A DNA stretch of 64,000 nt, from NCBI GenBank assembly GCA_958450365.1, contig CAUEEP010000034.1, positions 124,001-188,000 on the forward strand, read 5' to 3'. The translations under genes and the position numbers were made by a program. This document shows, piece after piece, positions 12,300 through 27,331 of this stretch. The notes below the pieces were generated by a model. It was given only the letters and a program-made list of their open reading frames with translations. It did no database searches and had not been told where the DNA came from. Each line of letters opens with the position of its first letter. The stretch's first letter is position 1. Source of the stretch: Mesorhabditis belari (Eukaryota; Nematoda; Chromadorea; Rhabditida; Rhabditidae).

Positions 12300-15200
12300 A
12301 TGATTGGGATGGTGAATGTGCAGTGCGACAGCACAATGGACTTCTATGCGGCTCCAAGGTGACTATTTCGAAAAGCTTTCTATTTGAGGCTAGGGCTAGG
12401 GCTAGGCTCTCTTCTTCTTTCTGTAAACCTATGTTCATTTTTCCATTTTTCCTTTAAAGGCGTTCACCAAACGCCGCCGCGCAGGCGGAAGCGAATTCGG
12501 CGGTGGTGGCTGAGATTGGGAATGAGAAAGGAAATGGAAAGAAGGAGAAATCATCGAACGTTCAACGGAAACTCTCTTACAGGTCACTCAATTTTCAGCT
12601 CCTCCAAAAACGGTCATCCAACTTCTAGACCGCTCTTCGGCCGACGAAAAATCGAGAAGATCGCCTATTCGGCTGATGGAAGAAAGATGAGCAATGGGGA
12701 AGTGCTCGAGGTGAGTGAATGGGATATTGTAAAGTGAGATAGGATTTAGAAATGTTACAGTTAGATCGAGAATATCGAGTATACCATTGATCTTTGATAA
12801 GTGATGGGTTAGCTAGAATATCTTGAGCGTTTGTGTTAAAGTTTTGGATCCAGTTTGGATCATTTCCGCTTCCAAAGCTAGAGTTCTTTCAAAAATGTTT
12901 TGGCTTTGATTCTTTCTTTCTTTGCATTTTCAGCTGACTAACGAAAATTTCAATTTTTAGCTTTCAGAAAGGGAAACTACATTATCTTTAATCGTTAGTG
13001 AAAGAAAAAGAACTTGGGTACGAAAATTTTCCTTTACTGGATTATTGTAGTTTTTCCTATTGTCTTTGGCTTTAGCAATTGTTAATTTCCAAAGCATTTC
13101 CCATTTCAAAATCAGGGGTAGGCTAGTTTCCGCAACTTTTTTTGCGCAAGAGGGTCATTTGCGCAACTCACCATAACTTTCTTCTAAGTGGGCTAATCTT
13201 TATGATTTTGATTTCATTTTGTAGATCTCAATAAGTGCACGAAAATGAAACCAAATTCATAAAGATTAGCCCGCTTAGAAGAAAGTTATGGTGAGTTGCG
13301 CAAACGACCCAGTTGCGCAAAAAAAGTTGCGGAAACTAGCCTACCCCCAAAATCAAAATCAAAATCAAGAATCCTTATCAAAGCCAAAACATTTGCAACT
13401 TTTACTATCCACCCACTCTCGAAATTTTTCAAGTTTTTACGTCATTCCTTCGCGTTTTAAATCTATTTTGTGTTTATTTTTCCACCCCCAATTTTCTCTA
13501 GCTCAGATTGAATCTTTTGACCCGGGCTATTATCCTTTTTTTTGGATAGGAAATCTTTTGTGAATGGGCTGAGTCAAATGTTTACTTTATTTTCCGGCCT
13601 GTCCCTTCCCTTCTTTAACCCGGAATAGATTGGGAGAAAATTTTGAAGACTTTTGAAGAATTTAGAAGACTTGCAAAAAAGGAAGAAAGAAGAAAGAAAG
13701 GTTTAGAGCTAGTTGAAGTTAATTTTATAAGGCACCTTTTAGAACCTTTTAGGTACCTTTTAGAACCCTGTAACCTTTTAGAAAGTAGTCAAAAAGTAAA
13801 GCTTAATCAAAAAGTTGAACATTTCTTTAAAAACCCTTCAAATTTGCAGAAGCACAGTCCAAATAAACTTTGGGAGGAGTTGATCATTCGCACGTTCGCG
13901 AAGAAAGTCGAGGATGATGTGAAGTGCCCATTGGAGGGGATGAGACAACTTGGAGAGGGAATACAAACGATTCGGAATCTAGGTGAGGATTGGGATTGAA
14001 ATTGAAATTGAAACAATTGAATTGAATTGAATTGAACAACAATTTGAAACAAATTAGAATATCACTAAATAAACTTTAAACTACAGTTTTGAAGACTGTA
14101 GCTACAGCTAGTCTAGAAATCTAGCTTGATGTGCTTTTTGCTTGATGTGTAAACGCGAGCTTTCTGGTGCGCTAGATTCTTGAAAACTTGGAATCTATGA
14201 TCAATAGACTTCTAGCGATTATAATTTTAACATCTATAAGCTCTAGTGTGCTAGCAAGCGTGCGTTTGCTAGAGCACAAAGAGCAGAACGGGTTTGGGCT
14301 GGCTTACTTTTAGCATTGAAATTTCTATTTTCCTTAAAGTCCATCCCAATCACTATTTCCAAAAAACTTATCATTTTCATTTCTTTTCCAAAAACCCTTG
14401 CACAGTGCTTGTTAATCTTTCTTCTAATTCCCGTTGTCTTTCACGGGATTATGAATAGGTGACAATGAGTGGTACAGGCACAGTAAATCCTTAAATTCTT
14501 TGAGTTCTTAAAAAGAAATCAGAAAACGTTTAGGAAAAAAAAATAGGAAATTGAGAAAAGAAAAGAAAAGAATCGATTGATCGATTGGTTTTGAAATTTA
14601 ACTTAACAGACTAAAAACTTAGTCAACTACCTAATAACCTACCGTAAATACTGTAATAGTACCTCACCACAATAATGACGGTGCGGAGTGTTACGTAATC
14701 TAGCTTTGAACGAGTTTTTCTCGACACTGGTTTATGCTACAATGCTCGTTTAGGTATCAAAAAATAGCTGAAATTCAGGGCTATTTTTTGATACTAAAGA
14801 CACATTTTTTGAAAGTACGGGAGCTTTGAAAAAAATGAAATACTAAAAAACTTTTGCGACTACGCGACTGGACGAGGGCGGGTGGGGTACTATACAGTAT
14901 TTACGGTAGTCAACTATTTAACAGACTAACAACAGTACAGTACGCAGCAGGATTATTGTTCAAAATAGACAGGTGCTGGGTCGCCAAATTCATTTCGCCA
15001 AATGCAAATGGCTTTTCTGAATCACATTTTATTAGAAAACAAAAGTCTAGACAAAAGACAAAAGGACTTAGAAAAGTTAATGCGCTATTCTCCAAGTCAA
15101 TGCGTTGTTCCCAATGTTGTGGAGAGGGGATGGTTGGTTGCTTTAATTGTGAGATGCGGGAACGCGTAGCACAGGAATGTGAGCTACTGCTTTAGCTGTT

Positions 15201-16146
15201 AAAAGGCTTCAGCGACGTAGCGACTATTCTCAGCCTGTTTATTCTCATCAGCTAGAATGCATTTGGCGATTTGAATCTTTAGTTCAAACTAATTCTTGAG
15301 GCTAAGAATAACAATAAAATAAAATACAATAAAATAAAATACAATCAAAAGAATAACAATAAAATTCTAGATCGTCAACAATCGTGCTCAATGTATTCAC
15401 TTGTTTCCGATCATCGTTTGATGGCTGAGATTGAAGAGGGAGAGAAAGATGAGGAGCACTTCCATCAACAACAGCAACAACGCCCGCTCAAGGTGGTCGG
15501 CTTCTCTTTCGATTAAGCGATTCAATATCCTCTCAATCCACAGTTGCACACATAAAATTTGTTAATATTATTTATTTTTTTGAAAATGCACGTTATCAGT
15601 TTAACTTTGGCTACTCTAACTTTAACTAAATTTGCACAGAAACATAGATTAGATCTAGATTAGACTAGATCTAGTCTAGATTAGATTTAGATCTAGATTT
15701 AGCTTGCTTGGATGAAGATAAAACAATTCTTGAGCTCGAGAAACTTGTACAGCTCGAGAAACTTATACAGAATCGTTGGTTTAGATTTAGCTGGATGAAA
15801 GTCACTGTCACTGACCAGCCACTGACCTTCATCCAGTTAATCCAAAGAGTACGATAGCTTTTTCGTATTTTAGAAAACGAGAAGTTTAATAGTGATCGAG
15901 TAGCATAAATCTTAAGATTATGAAATCGTAAGCTTATGAAATCTGAATGAAAATTGATTCAATAAACAATTCCAGGGCCTCATCGAAGAGCCCTATATGG
16001 GATTTGGTGACGATGGATGCGATGGTGTTCGTGAACGGGCCACATCCACTGTTTCATATCCGGAGACTGCGGCAAAGATCACAAAGATTGCCGCCGCTCG
16101 CCGCCATCACAGCCATCATGCAAAGCGAGCCTCGGATATTCTCTGA
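12300..16146 (+). CDS. Unrecognised protein, about 240 residues
   Basis: I do not recognise the family. Exons: 12300-12358, 12460-12710 (possibly interrupted, see below), 13850-13982, 15371-15492, 15976-16146; splice phases agree. The protein begins MIGMVNVQCDSTMDFYAAP, then an Ala/Lys-rich stretch, RKIEKIAYSADGRKMSNGE, a well-formed helical block (NKLWEELIIRTFAKKVEDD, then CPLEGMRQLGEGIQTIRNL), an acidic HFHQQQQQ segment, and a basic His-rich end ARRHHSHHAKRASDIL. Within the second exon the frame changes at 12585-12600: either a 16-base GT...TTTTCAG segment is removed, or the T run there has one base too many, or exon 1 splices directly to 12601. No signal peptide or membrane segment. Confidence 0.55.
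13115..13348. mobile_element. Foldback element
   Basis: Arms of about 105 bases: GGGGTAGGCTAGTTTCCGC at the left is mirrored by GCGGAAACTAGCCTACCCC at the right, with matching interior blocks around TTGCGCAACTCACCATAAC. The unpaired loop is about 40 bases. It sits in an intron of the gene at 12300-16146. Non-autonomous; no coding sequence. Confidence 0.85.
14639..14909. mobile_element. MITE with TACCGTAAATAC ends (copy 1)
   Basis: Terminal inverted repeat CTACCGTAAATACTGTA at the left, mirrored as TACAGTATTTACGGTAG at the right. The interior shares an unmistakable order of motifs with the element at 23448-23681: CTCGACACTGGTTTATGCTAC, GGGCTATTTTTTGATAC, and TTGCGACTACGCGACT. Lies in an intron. 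Confidence 0.8.
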
Positions 16147-16269
16147 AATCTGGCGATGAAATCTGAAATAACGATAAAATACACATTTTTAAAGCACTAT
16201 CTATTGTCTAACTACAGTATACTGTAGCCAGACAATCAGACAGACAGCCAGACAGACTACGGTAACTTT

Positions 16270-16390
16270 AAAGTATCTTTAAATTCTTTAAACTTTAAAT
16301 TTTAAACATTTTTTAAAACTTTTTTTAAACTTTAAATTTTAAACATTTTTTAAAACTTTTTTTAAACTTTAAATTTTAAACATTTTTTGA
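16270..16390. repeat. Tandem repeat, about 50-bp unit
   Basis: TTTAAACTTTAAATTTTAAACATTTTTTAAAACTTTT recurs about three times, downstream of the unrecognised gene. Confidence 0.8.
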
Positions 16391-16847
16391 AACTTGAACC
16401 AATTTCTTTTCATCTAAATTTCATAGCTCAGCTAATTTGTATATAGTGCATATCCAAAAATCAATAAAACCCTAAAAACATTTTCATTTTATGATGATTT
16501 CAGTGAGTTTTCCGTTTTTCTTCGTTTTGCCTTGCTTTATCGGCTTTAAATCCTGGAAATCTTTCTTTTTATTGAAAACTTGAACGTTTTTTATGCTTTT
16601 CTACAATAAAATTTTGTTTGTTAGCAGTTTTTCACAAAAAAAATGCAAACTTATGCAAAACTTTGAAAGAGCAAAACAAAATAGTACCAAAAATGTTAAA
16701 TTTAAATGTAATTTCGAAATTTTCAAATATAAATTACCACTTAACGGTTATATTTAAAGCTAAAGCTCGCCACAAAATCATTTGCTTATTTTTTGTGAGG
16801 TTTCTTCTGCTTGTTCTGCTTTGTTTCTTCAAAATCCACTTTCGACC

Positions 16848-18437
16848 ATGAAATTCCCGTGAGTTTTTGATTTGATTTTGTTATTTTACTTTAACTTTAC
16901 CTTTGATAACTTGAATTCTTTAAAGTTTTTGCTTTGCATCTTTGCCATTTTGCCTCTTTGCCATTTTGCCTCTTTGCCATTTTGCCTCTTTGCCATTTTG
17001 CCATTTTGCCATTTTGCGTGCTTTGGTGTATAAAGTTACCGGTTTTTGCGTTGTTTTACACAATTTCTTTAGTGAAGATGTCCCGGTGGGAGCCTATGTG
17101 CCGCCAATCCTTCGCTCGGCCACCATTGTCCCATCCGATTGCACATTCACCGCCCGTTACAACAAGAACACGAAATTGTAGGAGTTCTATTTCATTCTTT
17201 GACATGATTGTTTTTAGAATCAACTACAAGTACGAGATGACTTGGAACGAGCTGCACGAGTCGCTGGATAGAGCTGAAGAACGGGGTGAGCGTTAGCATG
17301 GTTAACTTTGTAATGTTTTTGCTTTAGATGATAGTTTTCACAAAGTAGAAGCGATTGAGCCAAAAGTGATGTGTGACGGTGTTTGCAAGAAAAAGCATAA
17401 ACCAAAGAAGCTGTCGGTGAGCGTTTACATTGGATTCCTGATGGTTATTTATTTTTAGCAACGAGGACGATGTGGCCATTACTTATGTGTTCCTTGCTCA
17501 ACGCTTGTCAAGAACCCGGACGGTATTTCATCATTGCATACAAGTAATTCTTTGCTTTAGGAACTGATGGTTGTTCGGCTTGGCAATGTTACCGCAGTGC
17601 CTTTGGTTGGGAGTCCGAACAACAGGCCAAGAAGTACTACGAGACTCGAATTTGCGCGAGCAAGGAAAGGGACAAGCTCCAACCGGTGGTTCGTATTGAA
17701 TTCAAGCTTTTAACTGCTGTTTTTAGATATCATGCTGTGCCTCTGTTGCGAGCGCCAACAAATCGCCTATTTCGAGTTCGCCGTTGGCTACATCGACACC
17801 GTAAAGTTTCATGTGTATTTTTATATAATTTTGTGTTTAGGATTTCAAAGCCGAGTCATTCGGTTTCTCTCTCACAAGACGTCTCTCGGCTTCAGCGCTC
17901 TTCCAGTGAAGTAAATGATATTTATCGTTGAATAAACTAACCTATAACTTTTAGCCGCGTTCTTACGGAAACACGTCTACTCGTGCGTATCAATATGAAA
18001 TGCTGTTGGTGAAGATTCTCGAGCACGAAGTCATTCCAATCAATCGTCGTCATACAAAGATGTATGAGGTAGCTTGTGTCTAAATTCTACGATTTTCTCT
18101 TTAGGAAGAAGTCGGTGGTGAGGTGACCCTTGAGAAATGTCTGAATGAGATTATCGGGCCCCGTCCGCTCAAGTACGTTTCAATTGCAACAACGTTTATA
18201 AATTATATTATTTTAGGGATGGTCAAGTCTTTCTGTTGACGAAGGAGTACCCCTCGAAGAAGCATGTCTTGTTCCTCATCAACAAAGAGGCTAACAGGGG
18301 ACTTCCGCTTTACAAGGTGCGTTTGTTTTGTGGATTTTCATGAACACCGAGTTTAGCTTGCGTCGATTGGCGGAAAGCCTGAGATTCAAATTGCCATTGA
18401 CTACAGCGGTCAAATGCGCAGCAAGAAGGTTCTCTGA
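16848..18437 (+). CDS. Cys-rich protein with a RING/treble-clef-like motif, unrecognised family
   Basis: At least ten exons, phases agreeing for nearly all: start ATG 16848 (MKFP), then EDVPVGAYVPPILRSATIV, INYKYEMTWNELHESLD, a Lys/Cys block (VMCDGVCKKKHKPKK) leading into RGRCGHYLCVPCSTLV, which looks like half of a RING or treble-clef zinc site, then GCSAWQCYRSAFGWES, MLCLCCERQQIAYFEFAVGY, AYQYEMLLVKILEHEVIPIN, and the C-terminal IQIAIDYSGQMRSKKVL. No signal peptide or membrane helix. The donor near 17895-17905 leaves the frame one base short (CCAGTGAAG where CCAG-GTGAAG would fit). It may be an E3-ligase-like adaptor, but that rests only on the CGHYLCVPC motif. Confidence 0.65.
16941..17017. 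repeat. 16-bp tandem repeat in intron 1
   Basis: Unit TTTGCCATTTTGCCTC repeated about four times with degenerate copies at the end, inside the first intron of the Cys-rich gene. Confidence 0.9.
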
Positions 18438-18641
18438 AGGACAGCACTCAACGAATGATTTACAAACTTGATCTTTATTTGTGCAATACCATGTTTTTGT
18501 GAAAATTTTATGAGGCGAATAGTAAACGGTTGGAATGAAGATTGTTAGTTGAAATTAGACGTTGTAATAACTACAATTTAAAACATTGGAGGGGTAGTTA
18601 TTAGACTTTACCTTTTAGATCTAGTACTCTTCCTTATCCAA

Positions 18642-18689
18642 AAAAGCATGCTGACAGAAATTTGATGAAATTTCTGTCAGCATGCTTTT
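18642..18689. other. Perfect 22-bp hairpin with 4-base loop
   Basis: Arm AAAAGCATGCTGACAGAAAT(TT) at 18642-18663 pairs without a mismatch with 18668-18689; the loop is GATG. It is in the intergenic space downstream of the Cys-rich gene. It could be a 3'-end structure, a tiny MITE relic or a small-RNA precursor; the stem is shorter than a typical pre-miRNA. Confidence 0.85.
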
Positions 18690-19028
18690 GGAAGTCGGGT
18701 TGGTTTAGAATGCTTCGTTGATTTTCTTCAGCCTATCCGTTATAGATTTGCAAACGAAAAAAGGATAGCTCCAACACTCCAATCTTTCGTTCGAAATGAA
18801 GAACTTGAACATAGACATTTTCCGATGGACAAGTTGTGCTACAACTTGAAGTTGGAAGTTTGAGAAGAAATAGATGGCGAGGATGTAGTAATCTAGATGT
18901 TTCCGAAATTTGCATATGTTTTTCATTTAAAAGAATTCTTATCGATCAAAAAATCATTTCTTATTCCGGCTACTTTCCCATTTGGACGTTTCTGCAAATC
19001 GATAATTTTCAACGCAAACGACAACAAT

Positions 19029-21005
19029 ATGTGCCGAGGGTGAGTGAAATTTTGTTATTTTTTTACTTGTTCAAGTAGTGTCTTATTGTTAATAGTTTTT
19101 TCTTATCTTTGTTGGGGAAATAGGAGCAACTACAGGATGTGCACTGTTAAGAACAAATATTATTGACAGCTTGGACTAATTAGCGTCGGAGTTTATGTCC
19201 TTTTTCAAATCCTTTTGTTTTAGAGTTAACAACAAGAAAGGATCGACAAACGAAGGGGACATCATCCGTCGAACTGGAGCGAGTGACAAAGAGAAAGAAG
19301 AGTCACCAAGCCGAGATCAGGATCCGGGACCGAACACTCCGTCACCTCCACCAACGAAAACTGCACAAGAAGGAGGAGGAGCCTCAGCTTCCGAGAAACA
19401 CAAGGTAAAAGATTTCTACTTTTACCTATACCTGTGTTAGTTGCTTTAAAACAATTTTTATTATTGTTTTTGGGAACCAAAGAAAGACGAGACTGGAGTG
19501 ATAGAAAGCAGAAAGGATTCAAAAGATGACGCCGTTCCTGGAGCTGAACAGCAAGTACGTTTTTAATCTTGTTCTTTATTTAGCAATGGTTATTGCATAG
19601 TATATTTCAATTTAGGTCCACAAATGGATTCAACGGACTCTCGACATGGGCGTACCGGCTCTTCGCAACGAGTATCGCCAGTTATCGAAATGGTGTCCAG
19701 AGGGAATGACGTACGATGCTTTCAAAGCCAATCAGGGAGCTCAACCGCAACGAAATCGGTAAGCTTTAGATGTATAAGTTATATCTTAGATAAACCTACT
19801 GATAAACTTTATTTTTAGATATCAAGATGTACCATGTGGAGATGCGCGTCGAGTGGTGATCAAGTTCCCGGGAGCTCCATGCGAATACATCCATGCCAAC
19901 TTTGTGAAGACACCGCAGGCCGAGAATCGTTTCATCTGCACCCAGGGACCTCTCGAAAACACGGTCGTCGATTTTTGGTTAGTTTGCGCCTTTTTGTAAA
20001 CTAGAAAAACTTTTTCATTTTAGGTACATGGTGATTCAGGAAGCCGTCGAGACAATTGTCATGTTGTGCAATTTTTTGGAAACTGGCAAAACCAAATGCC
20101 ATAAGGTTGAGCTCATTTTTTAACGCACCCAACTGTTTTTTTAGTATTTCCCGATGGAGAAAGATGAGACGATGACGATCACTCCAGATATCACTGTGAC
20201 GAACACCAAGGTGGAAAAATTTCTTTTTCTTTGTGATCTTATATTTAGATTGGACCGATGTGCCCCGAGGAACCTTCTGTAAAGCTCTCAATGCTGAAGG
20301 TGAAATTCAAGAAAGACGGAAAAGAGGAGACACGAATGGTGGGGTTCGATTTATTAATCTTAGAGAACATTATTCTCTAATAAGTTTGCGCTAAATAAAA
20401 ATCATTGTTTTGTTTTAGATCCGCCACTTCCATTGGCAGGACTGGCCAGATCGCGGCGTTCCACCATGTCGCCTCACATCGACGGTCGGTTTTTAAAAGC
20501 TGCCTACCACTTTGTTTTGTCTATCCAATTTTTTTTTTTCATTTAGGAGCTTCTTTCGCGAATTCGTGATAATCAGAAGCCAATTGTGGTGCATTGCAGC
20601 GCGGGAATCGGTCGAACGGGCACGATTGTAGCAATTGAGTGAGTTTACCGTGGATAAATTTAACCCTTCTTCTTTTAGACACGTACTTGAGAGCTTGCAA
20701 TACGGAAAGGAGTGTGTCGATATGGATAAGTTGCTCAAGGAGCTACGCGAGCAACGGCCTTGGTCGATTCAAAATGATTTAGTTGATTTTGGCTCTTAAA
20801 AAAATTGTTTATATTTGTACATTTAGCAATACCTCTACATTCACCGCATTCTTCTCTACTACTTTCTCGAAAAACACAAGGCAAAGAACCAGGTAGCGAA
20901 TATATAGCTGCCTTATTTCACATTTGTGTTTAGGCCTTGCTTACGCCCGACAATCAGGCTAAGTACAAGCAGTTCAGCGAAGAGTACGAGAAAGCGACCA
21001 CTTGA
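19029..21005 (+). CDS. Classical protein tyrosine phosphatase
   Basis: Dephosphorylates phosphotyrosine; single-domain cytosolic type, like the large nematode group of small PTPs. After a low-complexity Lys/Pro/Gly N-terminus come the expected motifs: [18 protein letters not shown] (KNRY loop region), [42 protein letters not shown], the WPD loop [10 protein letters not shown] with its general-acid Asp, the P-loop [10 protein letters not shown] with catalytic Cys and Arg, and the Q-loop region [15 protein letters not shown]. All key residues are present, so an active enzyme is expected. About 390 residues; ten or more short introns, all in phase. The first exon (19029-19039, MCRG) is tentative. 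An AATAAA lies near 21095. Confidence 0.92.
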
Positions 21006-21291
21006 ATGAAAGAAAATTGAGACAAAACGAGAAACGAGACAAATCGAAACGTAATTTAGTATTGTCTTTTAATCGATATCGAGTTTTTAATCGGAATAAA
21101 TCGTTTATTGGTTGCTTCTTTTTTTGTTTAATGTTTATTGTTATATCGCTAACAAATAACTAAATGATAAGCAGCACCAGGAAGTAGAAAAGTGAAAGAC
21201 GTGAATGGGTGTGGAACGGATAAGGACAATGATTGAATATCTATCTTGTTTCTGTATGCTGTAATGAAAATATTTAAACTGTACAATATCT

Positions 21292-24762
<3,471 letters not shown>

Positions 24763-24779
24763 CGATGTTGGGAAGTGAT

Positions 24780-24940
24780 CATGAAGTTATGGAATGAAGA
24801 ATGAAGGATAAAGAATGAAGAGTGAAGGATAGAGAGTGAAGGATAAAGGCTAAAGAATGAAGGATGAAGATCAAGAATAGAGATGAAAGAATATAGAATA
24901 TAGAATATAGAATATAGAATATAGAATAAAGAATTGAATA
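24780..24940. repeat. AGAATGAAGGATAA / ATAGAATATAG tandem array
   Basis: Short purine-rich units repeated upstream of the channel start. No coding signal. Confidence 0.8.
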
Positions 24941-25198
24941 AACTTTAGACTATAAAAAGAAATCGAGAAATCAGAGTTGATTGTTGTGAAGGAAAGAGAT
25001 CTTTTTGAGTTCTTTTAACTGAAAAAAGAGGATTTCTCTCTCTTTTACAAACCCTCACTGTGTAAAGGAGTGACGGAAACGGCTAAATGGAAAGCGAAAA
25101 GAAAGCTAGGAAAAGAAGAAAGCTATTGGCTGATTTTCCAGATTTTACAAGCAATGTAAAGCTGTTTAGAGATTCGATTATAAAAAAATCTCAAAATT

Positions 25199-25753
25199 TT
25201 GAAAGAATCGCCTTCTAGAACTGTTTACAACTCTGCGTTACAACAAAAATTGTTTATAAAGTGTTATAAAAGTATTTCCGTTAAGAGTAGTGATTTTTTA
25301 AATTGCCTCTATTACAAGGCTAGATCTAGGGGAAAATCTGGCTCCAACAAAGCTCCAACAAAGCCAAACAAGACCAGAACCAGGCAAGAGACACTTCAGC
25401 TCAACCCCAGAGCTGTCCAGAGCTCCAACAAACCCAAACAAGACCCGAACCAGGCAAGAGACACTTCAGCTCAACCCCAGAGCTGTCCAGAGCTCCAACA
25501 AACCCAAAGAAGACCCGAACCAGGCAAGAGACAGTTCAGCTCAACTCCAGAGCTGTCCAGAGCTCCAACAAACCCAAACAAGACCCGAACCAGGCAAGAG
25601 ACAGTTCAGCTCAACTCCAGAGCTCTCCAGTCCAATCCAGACCCAGAAAAATCACCTTTGAATAATCTAGATCAAGATCTAGTTGAAGAACTTGATGAAC
25701 AAATCCAAAAGTTGCTCTTGATTGAAAATTTAACTGTCTCTGTTTTGTCATAG
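25199..25753 (+). repeat. 70-bp tandem repeat with a long open frame
   Basis: About four copies of a 70-bp unit (units start near 25351, 25421, 25491, 25561; core AGCTCCAACAAACCCAAACA, GAACCAGGCAAGAGACAGTT, CAACTCCAGAGCTGTCCAG). Because 70 is not a multiple of three, a single + strand frame reads the unit successively in all three phases without a stop, then continues into an acidic end (LDQDLVEELDEQIQKLLLIE). No start context, intron support or homologue is visible, so a coding role is unproven. Confidence 0.6.
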
Positions 25754-26029
25754 AGATTTTTGTCTTAACTTCACTTGACTAGAATCTTTATTAAGATGAT
25801 CTTAAGCTTTGCTTTACTAAAGAAGCTGTAAAGCTAAAGCTCTAACTATTTCTTTCAAGAATTCGAGTTCCTGATCAAGTGGGATGAATGGAAATGTTCT
25901 GGTCTCGTTAATGCATTCACGATCTCATTCTTCAGCTTCTCTGAAAAGAGAAAGCTGTGGAGAAAAGAGTAAAAGAATTTGAAGGGGAGAGGGGTGATCG
26001 ATTCGTCTTTTCGAAAGGCTTGGGCCCTA

Positions 26030-26160
26030 GATGGAGAAGGGAAGGGTTGTAGGGGAGAGTGGAGGGGAGGGGAGGAAGGGGAGGGGAGGAAGGGGAGGAG
26101 AGGGAAGGGGAGGAGAGGAAGGGGAGGAGAGGGAAGGGGGAGGGAAGGGGAGGGCACAGA
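26030..26160. repeat. GGGGA/GGAAG purine tract
   Basis: Almost pure purine on the + strand (GGAGGGGAGGAAGGGGAGGA units). Long open frames across it are composition artefacts. Confidence 0.9.
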
Positions 26161-26282
26161 GAAGGGCCCCTTGGCCCTATAGCCCCATGAACCAACAACA
26201 GTCAACGAATCCCTTTGATCAGCTTTCGCTTTTAAATACACAGCAAGGTATAAAGCCCTACCCTGACGGACCGCCACACATC

Positions 26283-26365
26283 TCGGTGTGGCTCATTGGT
26301 AGAGCGCGGGGCCGGTGAGCGGCCGGTGAGCGGGGGGTCGCGGGCTCGAATCCCGGGGGCGGCGT
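26283..26365 (+). pseudogene. tRNA-like sequence with expanded anticodon region
   Basis: D arm GGCTCATTGGTAGAGC and T arm GGGCTCGAATCCCG are good A/B-box matches. Between them CCGGTGAGCGG is duplicated, so no normal anticodon arm can form. Confidence 0.7.
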
Positions 26366-26814
26366 TTTTTTGTATTTCTGGCTTGACGGCCCAACTACTA
26401 GCTTTTATGATACTGTAAGCCTCTTGTCTTGACTATACTCAGTCAAAATAATCTTTAAAGCTCAGTGAATTCAAAATAAAATCGAAAATCTTTGATAGTC
26501 TTGTTGAATAAGTCTTTCTTTATCAATACTGAGACATTTGCAGCATCATTAACAATATTTCTCCGATGTTTTCTTGTAGATTTTTAGCCTCTAATTCTCT
26601 GATAACTTGCTGACTTTCGTTTTTTTGGCTTCTTGAAAACATTGCCTTCAACACGCCATCCCCAAACGATCTAGATATTCGGAAGCAGCGTAAACGAACT
26701 GTGTCTAGGCTTAAAAGCCAGGTGTAACTCGAAAAGCATCCCTAGTTAGTTGATAATCTCAAAAAATCCGTACGGGTGGTGTAGCAGCTTCAGGAGAGCC
26801 CAGGATCCCTTCAG

Positions 26815-26895
26815 CCCTCTTGCCGGTTCTCTTGCTGTCTCCCCTCTCCTCCTCCCCTCTCCTTCCCCTCTCCTTCCCCTCTCCTCCTCCCCACT
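26815..26895. repeat. CCCCTCTCCTCC pyrimidine tract
   Basis: Short C/T-only repeat, the mirror composition of the purine tract at 26.1 kb. Confidence 0.85.
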
Positions 26896-27331
26896 CACAT
26901 CCACTAATTGCCTTCTCTTCTCCTCCACATCCCATCCTTTATTTTCTCACCAAATTCTTATCTAATACTCTCACAGAAATTTCCCCCACTTACCTCTTCT
27001 TGCTCAGCCAATTTTAGACAATTTTAGACCCAAAAAAAATATTGCTCTTTTAATTTTAACCCTCAGAATGTGTTAGCTGTTGAATTTTTGTATCCTTTTC
27101 TTTTTTAAGGCTAAATTCCAGGCTCATTGACATTTCGATGTAGTCTGGCATCAAATTTCACCTCCAAGATGTTTTTTGGTCGAATTTTCGCTTCATTTAC
27201 AAGATTTGTAGCCGAGTTTCGATTTCGATTTGAGATTTTTGATATCTCGTTCATTCGCTTGTTTTATTTGTTGATTTAAAACGTAGATTGTTAGATTTCT
27301 GAACTTTTTCAGATCTTGGGCAAAAGAGGAA

